In this document: one piece after another, positions 1 to 11,200 of the stretch
Layout of the letters: each line of letters begins with the position of its first letter
Position numbering within the stretch: position 1 is the first letter of the stretch
Origin: Symsagittifera roscoffensis
Taxonomy: Eukaryota; Xenacoelomorpha; Acoela; Convolutidae
Direction of reading: 5' to 3'
DNA length: 59,359 bases
Assembly: GCF_963678635.1 (NCBI RefSeq)
Contig: NW_026971157.1
Coordinates: 1 to 59,359, forward strand
Position numbers and translations under genes: made by a program
The notes under the pieces: model-generated
Told to the model about the DNA's origin: nothing
Seen by the model: the letters and a program-made list of their open reading frames with translations, nothing else
Database searches by the model: none

Positions 1-3000
1 GTTGGCCATCATTGACCCTATCAGCGATTTCGCGTTCAATGGCAAGCCATAAGCTTCGCTCAAGGGAAATCCCATTTCCGCCTCAAGACCAACCTTCCAG
101 CTCCGGATGTGTTTTTGAGTCACCTGCAACACCCCGGGCCATGATTCTACGCTCAACGCCGTCACTAAATGATGTTCAGATTCCAGTCTCTCCAGTGCCT
201 GCATACCACACATTCTCGAGAAGAATCCGAGAGCTGTCGCTATATTCACCGTGGTTCTCGCGTAACATTCCGCTATTATTTGCACTTCACTTTTCTCCCT
301 TTCTGTGATGTCTTCGAACCAAGTGACCAGGTCTTCTTTTTGAAACGACAGTATTCTGACGCATGACCGTCCATCGCAGATGTGCTCTCCGTTCCCACAC
401 GTCGAATCCAGACAGCTACCCGGCTCCAATTTCTTTGCTGACCCGGGGTCGCTCGTCCTTTCGCTTGGCTCTTGCATCTGGGGCGTGATTAGCTTATGTA
501 GCACACTCAACTTCGCCAGATCTTCATCTTCCGTTGGTGCTAACCTCACTCGCTCGGTGGTTTCCTCGATTAGACTCGCATCGGGATGTGGACACCAGGA
601 GGGTCTTATTAGCTTCCATATCACTCCCAAGTTCGTGGTTAACAAGCCATTTCCACTGCCCATGTTCACTTCAACTCTCTTGTTTGAGCGCGGTATGCTT
701 ATCACCTCTGGTGTTTTCTCAAGAATCAGGCCCAGGCTCGGCCCCTCTTTTTCCACCGCGTCTATTTCCATTATTCTTTCTGTCCAAAACTTCAGTAGCT
801 CCGCTACCTCATGGTTTCTGTGGGCTCCTCCAGCTTCCGAGTCTAAGAAGGGATTGTAGGCTATTCCCATCACTCCAGACACATATTGGTATTCCCCCTT
901 CTCACTGAGTCTCGAGTACTGTTCTGACGAGGCCAAGTTACGGTGAACATCATGTTCTTCCTCGAACTTCTTATTAGAGAACCTCCGTACCTCCTCCAGC
1001 TTTCGATGGTTCTCTAAGGATAGTCTGGAACCATCTTCTTTCTCTATTCCTGTACTCTGATATATGTTCAAGATGATCGTTGAGACTCTTTTCTCCATGG
1101 TTTTACTTCCACTTGCTCTCTGGTGGCATGCCAGGATGGTGCTATCAGACATCATTGACATTATCCATCTCAAGAAACATGTGGCATCTTTTCTTCTAGC
1201 CAGGCTCAAGCCTGAATTGTCCCTGGCCACGTGTTGCATCAGTGCCTGATACACCTCTAGCTTCTTGCTTCCCAACTTCAGCCTGTCATACGAGGTCAAT
1301 GTCTCCAACTCAATTCCCACCAGACTCCAGGTGAACATTAATTGTCCCGCAGTTCTAACGAAGGGATTCGCCATTAGTGGCGGTGCTGATGAGGATGTCC
1401 TCATCGCCTCTTCAAAATGATCCTTCAACAAACTCTGCCAGGACCTCTTCAGATGACTTGCCATCTCTATCTTATTAACCTCGGCTTTTTGCTGGGTGGC
1501 CCAATTGCGTCGCTTGCGAGCTATTCCACTGTCCAACTTCTTCAAGCAGTCCTCCATTTCCTTCAATGTTTCGAGGGCCACCCACCACGTCCGGGAAGTG
1601 TTCCTCGTCTTGTTCCTCTCCAATGGATCACTCGTCACTTGTTTGCCCATGTCCTGATGTGCCTTCGAGATCCATTCTTTGCCGATCTCCACTTCCCCTA
1701 CCTGTCCGTTCGTTGAACCTCTCTTCACGTTTATCTTCTGAGGCTTGAAGTCTTCTTCTGACGTCGAACTGGCGGAAACCTCTATTTCCTTTTCTACTTC
1801 AAGTGGTTTCCTGAGCTCCGAGCTGTTCTTGTATGCCGCCGTCTTGCATCGAGCCAAAACGATGGGCGCCGTCTCTCTCAAGTTTCCTTCCGAAACAGCA
1901 TCCACTGAAGGACTACCCCATCCTTCCACTTCTCTCTTCCTCTTGCGAGTCTTCACATCTCTGCTCGAGGGTGTTGTGGCTATCATCATTGATTCGACCT
2001 CTCCATCCACTCCTTCCAACTCTTGCCTCCCCCCTGCTCGAGCCTTAAGGATATTAGTACTTTTAATCATGTTACTAGTCCCAACCTTATCCCTTTTTAT
2101 ATCATCAACCATTTTATCCACAGTTTTTTGTTTCAGAGTAGAGCTGTCCTCACATTTCTCTTTTCTAGTCTTCGATCGTGCGTTCCTCAGCTCCACTAGC
2201 TTGTTCAGCAGCTCTTTTCTTGCTTTCTCATCCAGGCCCGTTCCTATCAGGAGCGGTTCCCCGAATCTCACTACTGCGTCCCACAGTTCCTTCTTGAACT
2301 TGTCCAGCGTCGTCTCGCTGCCCACTTCTCGATTGAATTCCTCCAGGAATTCCTGCCAAGCGTCATCCTCGAGAGATCCCAAGAATATGTCCCTGTTCCC
2401 TTCGAACGTGTTCTTCTCCCTTTCCTCCGAGCTCAAGAGTAACATCCCCATATTGAAGGTCTCACCTGCCAATGGCAATTCCAGATCCTTCCGGGGAGAC
2501 GGAAGCAGGGGTGGTGTGGCAGTATCTGCCCAATTCTCTTCGCTCAAATCTTTCAACAGCTCTTGAGTGGTGAGCTCCTCCCCTGATGGCCCTGGTTCAG
2601 GCGTATTCCCCACTTCCATGTCTTCACCGGCTTCACTGAGAGTTTCATCCATACTCTCTTCTTCTGACTCATGTCTCCTTCTCTCGAGAATTTTCTTAAA
2701 TCGGTCCTCGACGGGTCCGCTCCTTTTGTCTCCAGGTGTGTCCACGGACAGTGGTGATGGTGTCGTAGGATCCAGCTTTTTGTATTCCGTCAGTGCTACA
2801 TGCAGTTGACCTGCTGCATCTAGTTCTGTTCCTTCCTGTCTTATTTCCACCTGTTCCAAGCCATAGGGCGCCTTATGTTTTCTCGTGGCAAATTTCATGT
2901 CGTCCACCAGTGCGACGTGCCCCTCCATCACGATCATCCTGCCATCATCCCATATGGGTAACATGTTCTCAAGTCCTTCCTTCTCAAGAGTTCTCAAGAC

Positions 3001-6000
3001 CTTCCGCACCTCATACCCTGGGGGCTGCGAACCTCTACTCTTTTTCGCTTGCGTCGTCCACGAATTTACCTTCATCTCGCTGGTATGGAAGTAGACCGCC
3101 GCCGTGTAGCCAATGAACAGGGGGTCCCAGCCATCAGTGAAATCCTTCTGCATTTCCTCCGTCATCATCCTCGCCATTATGGAGGGAACTACCAAGGGAC
3201 TATTCATTCCTAAGGTCATCCTCCTGACTATTGGGAACTCAGGCATGGTGGCTGGGAGGATTTCTTTCTCCATTATGGTCTCCAGCTCCCTCTTGACCAG
3301 TGCGAAGCACTCCTTCCAGGCAGGAATTCTCAAGATTTCTCGTCCGTCCGCCGTCAATGGGTTCAAGTTCCAGAATTTGGGATACATTTCAACGGGACCC
3401 TCTCGCTTGCCTCCCATTCTACATTGCATTTGCCCCCTGAAGTTGTACACTATCAGCTCGGCATCTTTCACCTTTCCAAAGAGTACCGTGTTGCTCATTC
3501 GCCCTTTGAGCACCTCCTGCTGACACCAATTTAACGCCGTCCCATCCAGTATACTGATAAGGCTCAAGTGCGTTACAGAATGACGATACGTTGTCACCAG
3601 GGGGTCTGGGAACGCGTACGTCACTGCTGGACCATAAATGCAGGTCACCACCTCCTCTAGGCCCCGGATTATCCCCATTGGGTCCGACCTCATTGCCAGG
3701 CATAAGTCCGTCAACAGAGGCATCCCTCTGTTCGTCTTCTTCCATTCTTCTCTCGAAGTTGGATTCTCATCTTCACCCGTCATGTGCCGATTTTGCATCA
3801 TGAGGTATTGCACTAGCAACGTCTTCAATCCTGCGGCACACTTGTAGGAGCTGGTTTCAATGCTCGTGTGGACTCTCCCCATAGACAGAGGCTCTCCATA
3901 TTCCATTAATCGATGAAACGACACCAATTCCCCATGGGTCAAGAGCACTAGTGCCAGGTACCCATCAACTCGAAGTGTCTCCACTCCCCGACTAAACATG
4001 TATGCTGGACCCATGTTGAGCAAGTATCTGGGGTAGACCAAATACAGGGCCAAGAGCAGGCTGATGGGCATGCCCAGTATCTCCTGCACGAAGGCTCCAA
4101 AGATAGTCGCCGTGGTACCGAATATTCCTGCCAAGAAGTCCTTCTCCCAGCAAGGACTCAAGAACTTGAGAATCTCGTAATCCCTCCGAGTCTTCAATTC
4201 GCCTTTGGCGTGCTCTCTCCAGAACCCTGCGATCGTCACTTCATTGGCGGCCGAGACAAATCTAGCCACCGTCATGTCTCTTACTTCGGCCAGCTCCAGT
4301 TGCTTCTCCAGGAAACTCCAGACTTGCTTCACGAGGAGTGGTGCTTCCTCCCTTGTCTTATTCGTGGCGTTCTCCAGCCTTGGTGTCAAAAATGGCCACC
4401 AGCCATTCTCTTGAGTCAAACGATATTTCAACGATCCTAATTGCTTTTCCGTCTCGGCCACATTTCTTCTCTCGTTACTGGGACCTCTAGACTTGCTGGT
4501 GGAGTTCGTGATCTTCACATCCATACTCCGAAACCACAGGCTGGCCGTCAATTTGCTTATCGCCGGGTGATCGTCCCCGATGACTGGGCTGAACTTGAGC
4601 TGCCTGGCAAAGTTCGATATCTCTAGCAAGAGCACCTCGTCTAATACGATCAGGATGTCGGCTAGTCCATAAAAGCCCCTCAGTGCATGAGATATATCCG
4701 CCCATGCCGCCGCCAATTCTGACTTGCGAAGCCTCAGGTTCGATGGCTCCAACTCCCGATTGGGGGCTGCCATTAGAATCCGCCATTCACTCCCTTCTGC
4801 TATCAGGATCAAGACCGCGTACACGAACTGTAGGGCGGGTGGCATATTCGCGTATCCAGGGGATGTGGTAAACACCACCTTCGTCTTGGACCCGAATCTC
4901 GAGACAACATTCTCTTGCACTTCATTCACCGCCGCAAACAACGCTTGAATGGCTTCCCATATCTTCCTCGATGTCGGAATTTCATCGCCCTTTAGTTGCT
5001 CAAGAAGTCCCATCGCGTGCAGGTGATCATTCATCCCTGCAAACAATAGCAGTTCAGGTTCACAGGGCATCTCCGACTTTATTGCCACTACCAGAGTTAA
5101 CATCTGATTCAATTCAGCTCCTGGCAAAGAGTATATCAAAGTCTCCGGCCAGAACAAATTGGGAGACGTTCCTTCGAAGTCTGATCCCGCCACAATGACT
5201 ACTCTCGCAGCAGCTGGGTCTGCTCTATCATACACTGCCAGGGTTTTGGCCAGCTGGGTACTCCCACAGGGCTTCCCGTACCTGGGATCTTCCGCCAATT
5301 TCGAGCCTTCGTAAGCGGCATCTGGCAATCCCGTTCCTCCCGGATTGAGTAGCTTGTCTACCACCTTCAACTGCGCCGGGGTTGCCAACCTGATTCTGGC
5401 GATGCTAGTTCGGTGCTTGGGAGGTTCTGCTATAAGTCCCGGACTCCCCAGCAGCTTGAGAGGTCTGTAATTAATGGGTCCCATGATCGTTTTTGTGGGA
5501 ATTCCCGTCAGGTCTATGGTCTCCATCAACTTCGCTCTCGAGAAGTGCGCCTCATGAGCCTTCAACCAGTCCACGCAATGATGCCTATTCAAATCCTCGT
5601 GTGATACTCGTTCGATCCCCAGGGTTTCCGCCAATTCTTGCCTGCATTCCAAACTCTCTAGATCCAGTTCTTTCACCTTCTCAGGATATCTCAAGCGAGC
5701 GGTCTCCATAGACTTATTTTCCCGTTTGCTCTCTGCCACTACCACTGAGGATATCACCGAGCTTGGAGGTGTTGATGACGTCACCTCCTCAGACTCCATT
5801 GGCGTGGCACTCTGCAATCTGGTCTGGCTGCTCCTTGAACTGTCTCTAGTGTCAACTCTCGGTCCCAAGCGACCAGACAAGGCCCTTGAGGCCAGGAATG
5901 GTGGGTTCGGAGGTGGTCCTAAAGTGAATTGGGCTGTCTCTAGCAGATCCGCCTCCAGCGCATTTATGTGTTCTTGGAAGACGTCGTTTAGCCACTCTGC

Positions 6001-6687
6001 TCCCCTCGGTCTATCAAAATGGATTCCATCACTGGAGGTGTCTTCAGGGAATCCCTCTTTCTCCATGCGCTCTGCCACGTCCAACAGTCTGACAGGGAGC
6101 ACACTCTTCCGGTGGATGTCTCTTATCCCCTTGTTTAGGTTCCGCACCTTCTCGTTCATCTCCAAGGCGTGCTGATCAAACATCATATTATAGGGGACAG
6201 TACATATCGTCAACAGGATGGGGTCCATCTGAATCCTCAGTTCCTCAAGAAGGCAGCTCACCTTATCGTGCAGCCTTGTTATTTTCCTCGCTTCACCCCT
6301 TGATACATCGTTGGTCCCGATCATCAGGGTCACCGTGTATACTTTGGTCATCCCCAGCATGTCAAGCGTTGCTAACATCTGTGGCGTGGCAGCTCCAGCG
6401 AAACTCAAGATTCCCGTCTGCCAGTGCGATCGGATCCGGGTCAACACCCGCACCAGGCTGTCCCCTACGATTAGATGAACCGCACCTTCTGGTACCCGGG
6501 GTGGCGCCATGTATTGCACCCAGGCCGCATCATGAAAGCAGTCTCTCCTAGCTTTCTGCTCCGTACTCCAGTCCAGCCGATTGTGCCTGTGGTACCTCCC
6601 CTCTGTATTCTTCTTATAACTCAAGATCACGACACTCCTAACCGGCTGCTCCCTCCACGTCGGGGGAGCTCCGGTCTTGCCGAACTC
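1..6687 (-). CDS. ORF3: giant partial ORF with an SGNH/GDSL hydrolase domain, open at the left edge
   Basis: Reading the minus strand in the frame whose codons end at 6687, 6684 and so on, I found no stop codon from 6687 to position 1: 2,229 codons. The N-terminal part has all four SGNH-hydrolase landmarks: GDS (6457-6465), a block-II-type Gly in SFAGAATP, GTND (6307-6318) and DGIH (6019-6030), about 148 residues from first to last, as in esterase/lipase folds of this superfamily. A second region has degenerate equivalents (VAGSDFEG near 5180, FAGMNDHL near 5020). A strongly hydrophobic stretch lies at about 4020-4120. Near 1933-1947 there is a basic RKRKR motif (nuclear localisation or furin-like cleavage, undecided) within a Lys/Glu-rich, probably disordered region. 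No ATG is well placed before the SGNH motif, so translation is probably by frameshift from ORF2. Hydrolase activity is inferred; the C-terminal two thirds is unrecognised. It is not obviously an envelope protein. Confidence 0.8.
6627..6687 (-). other. ORF2/ORF3 -1 overlap with C-run candidate slip site
   Basis: ORF3's frame is closed by TGA at 6688-6690 and ORF2's by TGA at 6627-6629, leaving about 60 nt open in both. The shift needed is -1. A CCCCC run at 6662-6666, read CTC CCC CGA in ORF2, lets a Pro-tRNA re-pair perfectly after slipping one base back, although it is not a canonical X XXY YYZ heptamer. The divergent copy at 22,195-22,403 keeps the same C-run (22,348-22,352), the same ORF2 terminator position and the same open ORF3 frame without any indel. 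Confidence 0.55.
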
Positions 6688-7706
6688 TCACGACTCTTTT
6701 GTCGCAATCTCTCGCCCAGTTCTCTCAAGCGCGATGAGCCGCCGCTCACCTGACCGTCACTCGAGGTCGAGGTTGGGGTATATCCCGGCAGCTCCACATC
6801 CATCAGTGGGCGTATGGGTTGCGTCTCTAGGCTACGCAAGGAAGACGTTGCGTCATTCGGTATCCAAACTTCCAACCCCTCACTCATGTGTTCACGGGCC
6901 TCGCGGTCAAGGTTGAACCGTGCTCTTGCTCTGGGGGCCTCATCCACCTCCATATGTGACTCTGGCCTCGAGCTGGTGACCACTCGCTCCTTCGGCCTGG
7001 CTCCCTTCTGTGCATCAAGCTCGCGTTGTCGTTGTTCTATTCTGTCTAATTCCGATCTCAGTTGATCACGATTTGCGGCGTTCTCCCGCACCCTTAACTC
7101 CTGTTGATGCTCAGCTTTTTGTATCTCAAGCAACCTCAGAGCCTGGTCTCGCTCAATGACCGCCTGGTCCCTTTCCAGCTGAACCTTCTCCCGATCCAGA
7201 TTTGCCTGATCCCGATCGAGGTTCGCCTTATTCCTTTCCTTCTGCGTCTTCTCGAGCTCTTTCTTTAGAACACCTAGATCCGGATATGCCTCGGTCGTCT
7301 GTTGCATTCGTGACATCGATGGCAACCTACTCGAGCTCTGGCTGGTGGACCTTACTGTTGGCCTAGTCGGTAGTGGGAATTCCCCTGCGCCATATTCGGT
7401 ATTGTTATTCAGGCCAGGATTCCTTGCCAAGTCAAAACCCCTTACTCCTCCATCCACATTCCAAGACAACCATCTGGTCTGTTCTTGGTTCGATATTCCC
7501 TCGGTGGTGTAGCCGATCATCAAGACAGCCTCCGTTGCAGACTCCCTACACTCACCCTGGTCCTCCAACTGGAGGATGGCATTCAGCATCACCGCCATTC
7601 TCTCGTCTATTTGGGTATAGTCCAAGTCCCTCAGGCGCCTGTACAGCTCATCAAGAGTGGGCTTTCTCAGGGCCGCGGGCACGGAGTTCCAGAATCGGTC
7701 TGCCAT
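6627..7706 (-). CDS. ORF2: coiled-coil protein of the retroelement, 359 aa
   Basis: ATG at 7706, TGA at 6627-6629. Residues about 145-235 are a long run of charged heptad-like repeats rich in Lys, Arg, Glu, Asp and Gln (short repeats such as ANLDRDQ and VQLERDQ), predicting an extended coiled coil and probably oligomerisation. The N-terminal about 100 residues look globular and are unrecognised; the C-terminus is Ser/Arg-rich. The ORF lies 520 nt downstream of pol, and its last 60 nt overlap ORF3, which is in the -1 frame. The simplest reading is that ORF2 is the N-terminal part of an ORF2-ORF3 fusion made by -1 frameshifting, with ORF2 alone as the unshifted product. A structural role is an inference from the coiled coil only. 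Confidence 0.75.
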   Translation of the reverse strand: MADRFWNSVPAALRKPTLDELYRRLRDLDYTQIDERMAVMLNAILQLEDQGECRESATEAVLMIGYTTEGISNQEQTRWLSWNVDGGVRGFDLARNPGLNNNTEYGAGEFPLPTRPTVRSTSQSSSRLPSMSRMQQTTEAYPDLGVLKKELEKTQKERNKANLDRDQANLDREKVQLERDQAVIERDQALRLLEIQKAEHQQELRVRENAANRDQLRSELDRIEQRQRELDAQKGARPKERVVTSSRPESHMEVDEAPRARARFNLDREAREHMSEGLEVWIPNDATSSLRSLETQPIRPLMDVELPGYTPTSTSSDGQVSGGSSRLRELGERLRQKSRESSARPELPRRGGSSRLGVS

Positions 7707-8227
7707 TCTTTGTAACTTCGGGATGTATGTAGGTAGATGTTAACCAGCTCAAGAATTACCTTACCAACTCAAGAATTACCTTACCAACTCGAGTATTACC
7801 CAATTCAAGAATTCTCTAGAAATGTTCTCTTGCAAGTACTTGCTGTAGATTCGGATTATCGCGTGTTCAATCAAGATTCTCTCTTTCTGTTTCTCGCTTG
7901 AGTGTAGTTGGATTTTCAACTTTGTTTTTCAAACTTGATCTGAAAACAGAAAGCTCATTAAAACTTAGCATGTCACGTTCCTAACCTAGAGACCCCCCTT
8001 CTACCCATATGGTTAAAATCTTATCATTCTCATATCACTTAAAGCAATTCAATTGGAATTGCCTTAAAAGCATGCAGATTCATTTTATGTTTTAGCACCA
8101 TTAACTCGTTTTAAAATTTAATTGTCATGCCAATCATATCTTTAAGATCCCTTTACCTGCGCCGCACCCCAGTACCTAACTCAAGACTCCTCCCTCACAC
8201 CCGACCTGATACCTCCATGTACCCGAC
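7707..8227. other. Spacer between pol and ORF2
   Basis: No ORF is supported here. Near 7745-7810 (plus strand) a roughly 23-bp unit containing CTCAAGAATTACC is repeated in tandem about three times and then decays. The rest is AT-richer than the flanking ORFs. It could carry a splice acceptor or internal entry signal for ORF2, but I see nothing decisive. Confidence 0.5.
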
Positions 8228-11200
8228 TCAGGCGATGCTCAAGTAGTACTTCTTGTGAAGATGCACCATTATCTCTGTTTCTGCAAAGACCACATGTAGG
8301 ATAGCATACAATTCCCTCGAGCTCAGTTTGCCCCTGTTTGGGTCGTACACCGGCATCGAGACCTCCACTATTCCTCTTTCAATCATGAAGTCACGTAGTC
8401 TTGTCAGTGCCAATATCACGTGTTCGGGATCAATTGTGTTTCTGTCGTTGACTCTCGTTACTAGGAAGCAGAGGTATTTGCCCGGGACTTGTGCCACTGA
8501 CGGTGGAAGCGCTGCCATGCCTCCCAGTCCTGGCCTCTGTCTGAACAGAAACTCTACGTTCTGGTACTCTCTTTTGAAGTCAGCCTCCAATCTTGATTTG
8601 AAACTCATGTCCGCCGTGATGCAGATCGCGCTGGTCCTGTTTGACAGGATGAAGTCGCTATCCGTTATCATGATGTTCTCTGAGTATTCATTGGGTATTT
8701 CGAATTTCGTTTTGAAATTCCTTCCTATGGTAGGCTCTGGTTCTTCTTCCTCCAGTTCAAATCCGCTTGTTTCCCTCACTTCCTTGAGCTTCTTTATCAT
8801 CAAATTTTCGGTGTGGGTAAGTCCTACCCCCACTCCCCGGACAAAAATATTTATCGACGTCCCCGTCGATGTAGTCGGGTCTGAATTGTCCTTAGGGATG
8901 TCCAGTGGTCTGTCTGTTGCTGTCCATCCGAAAAGAGGGTCCTCTGTCTTCATGTAATTTGCTGCTGATACATCGATTTGCTGAATGCTTTGTCCTTCGC
9001 GGCTCTCGTCTTTGACATCACGCATCAACTCTAGAATCCTCAAGTTCGTGTTCTCCCTCCTCTCTATCTCACTCTGTTCGAGATCCGTTTCTACTTCTGG
9101 CGTCGAGTAATCATCCTGCGGATAATGACCACCATCGTCAATGACCTGCCATTCCTCTCCGGCTTCCAGTTCGCCTGCCTTCAGTAATTCCTCGCCCAAC
9201 TTGTCTGGCTGTATCTTATCGATCAAGAAGTCATCCCCGTACCTATTGTACCTCATACCTGTTCGTTTACGATTGCCAGTCCTGGTTTCCGGTGGTGTTG
9301 GTCGATCCGGCTCCATCCACTTCGGTACCTCGTTTTGCTCTGGGTCGTTCCAGTCTTCTTCTACAAATGAACCTGCATCCGACTCCACTTCTATCTTTTC
9401 GTTGTCGTCCAAACTCAAGTTCTCATTACCATCATTTTTCTCTCTAGTGCCTTTCTCATTCACTTCGCATGCTGGTTCCACCACCAGGTACTCAAGACCT
9501 TCCATGTCTTTTGGTAGGCACCAGTCCTCCGGGGACGGGACGTGAGGCTTCAGATTTTCGTAATGTGCTGCTCGCCTTGTACTCAAGCGATAGAACCGTC
9601 CTTGTTGATGTACATCCGTAATCATGAACGGTCCTCTCCATTTCTTGAGTAGTTTCTTTGTTCCCTTGGGCGGTATGACATTTTGGAAGACCCACACGTA
9701 TTGGCCCACTTCGTATGGCTTTGCTCTTAGTATCTTTTCGTCATATTTCTTGCGTTGCCTCATTTGCGCTTGCGCCGTGTTTCTCCGACATAGCTCATTT
9801 AGCTCTTGTTGTCTTTTGATCGCTTCCTTCACGTATGCTTGAGGTGACGTCCTCTTCCCCTCGTACTCCGGGTAGAAGAATGTTATAGGCATTGCCCTTT
9901 CCCTGCCTGTCAACATCATGAAAGGACTGATACCCGTCGTTGAGTGCTGAGTACTATTATAGGCTCCTACTACCTGTGGCAGGTATTTGTCCCAGTCCGT
10001 CATGTATCTCGAGCAGTACACCCTGAGCATGTTGACCAGTGTCCTGTTCTGTCTCTCTACCAACCCATTGGTCTGTGGATGATAGGTCGTCGAGTGTGCT
10101 TGAGCAATGTGTGATCTCTTCATCAATTCTTTTGTCAAGTCCCCCACAAAAGCCTTGCCGTTCTCCGACTGGAAAGTCATTGGACAACCATACCGCGATA
10201 TCCAATGCGTTATCAGGTGATCACATGTCTCCTCTGCTGAGGCTGTCTGGCACGGAACCGCTTCCGCCAACTTGGTGAAGTGATCTATTATAACTAGTAT
10301 TTGGTTATAACCCGACTCCGTCATGCAGATTTTCTGATGGTCTATCTGCACCACCTCATTGAATTCCGAACTCTCGACAGACTTGAGGGGAAACTTCATC
10401 TTCCTTGGGTCTTTTACTTGAAGGCATGCTAGGCAGGCATTCACCCATCTCTCGCAAGCTTTTCTCATTCCCGGCCAGTCAAACCTGTGAAGTATCCTTT
10501 GTTGTACTTTATCTATCCCCTGGTGGCCCATCTGGTCGTGTGATCTGAAAAGCACCTCCGTTTGGTACAATTGTGGTAGTATGATGAGGTTGTGTTTGTG
10601 TAATATTTTTTCCTCATCTCTTCTCTTGCACGCTACCACCCCTTCAGCTGTGTGATAAAGTAAGTCTCTCTTTTCTTTGTAGAACTGGCTCAAGATCTTG
10701 TAGCTGTCTTCCTCAAGTTCCCCCTTCTCCTTGACTCCCGAATGGATCCATTTGGAGAGGTTACTTGTCATTTTGTCATTCTTCTGGACCCTTATTAGGT
10801 CAGACAGCCTGTATCTCGCCTTAACGTGCTCCTTTAGCGCCATGATCTGTCCATTCATCTCACCAGGGTTGTGGATGTCATCGCTCAGTTTCACACATAT
10901 CATCCTTTTCACGATTTTCATGTCGTCTTCTGGTACCAGATTCGTTCTGACGTTTGAGTTGCACGATAGTTCCCTTAGTGGTTTTCTTGAAACTGCTATT
11001 TTCTCGAGCTCTTCACCACCTCGTACCTCTTGTATTTCCAGATTGTACGTCCCTGAAGATGGATCCGTCTGTAATTCCCTGTCGTGTTGTCTTATCTTCT
11101 CTTCCGCCAGTATCACGCATAGACTGTCTTGGTCTTCGCTGCTCTCATCCGAGTCTTCATCCCATCCTTCACGCTCCCCGGACATTTTCCCTTCTCCGGT

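Noticed and set aside
1933-1947. RKRKR as proof of a furin-cleaved envelope protein
   Set aside because: No signal peptide, no Cys-rich ectodomain and no fusion peptide or anchor pattern around it; a nuclear-localisation signal is equally likely.
12-7732. Many plus-strand ORFs of 60-270 codons
   Set aside because: They are antisense to the stop-free ORF3 and ORF2 frames, have Ser/Pro/Leu-rich composition typical of shadows, and show no domain.
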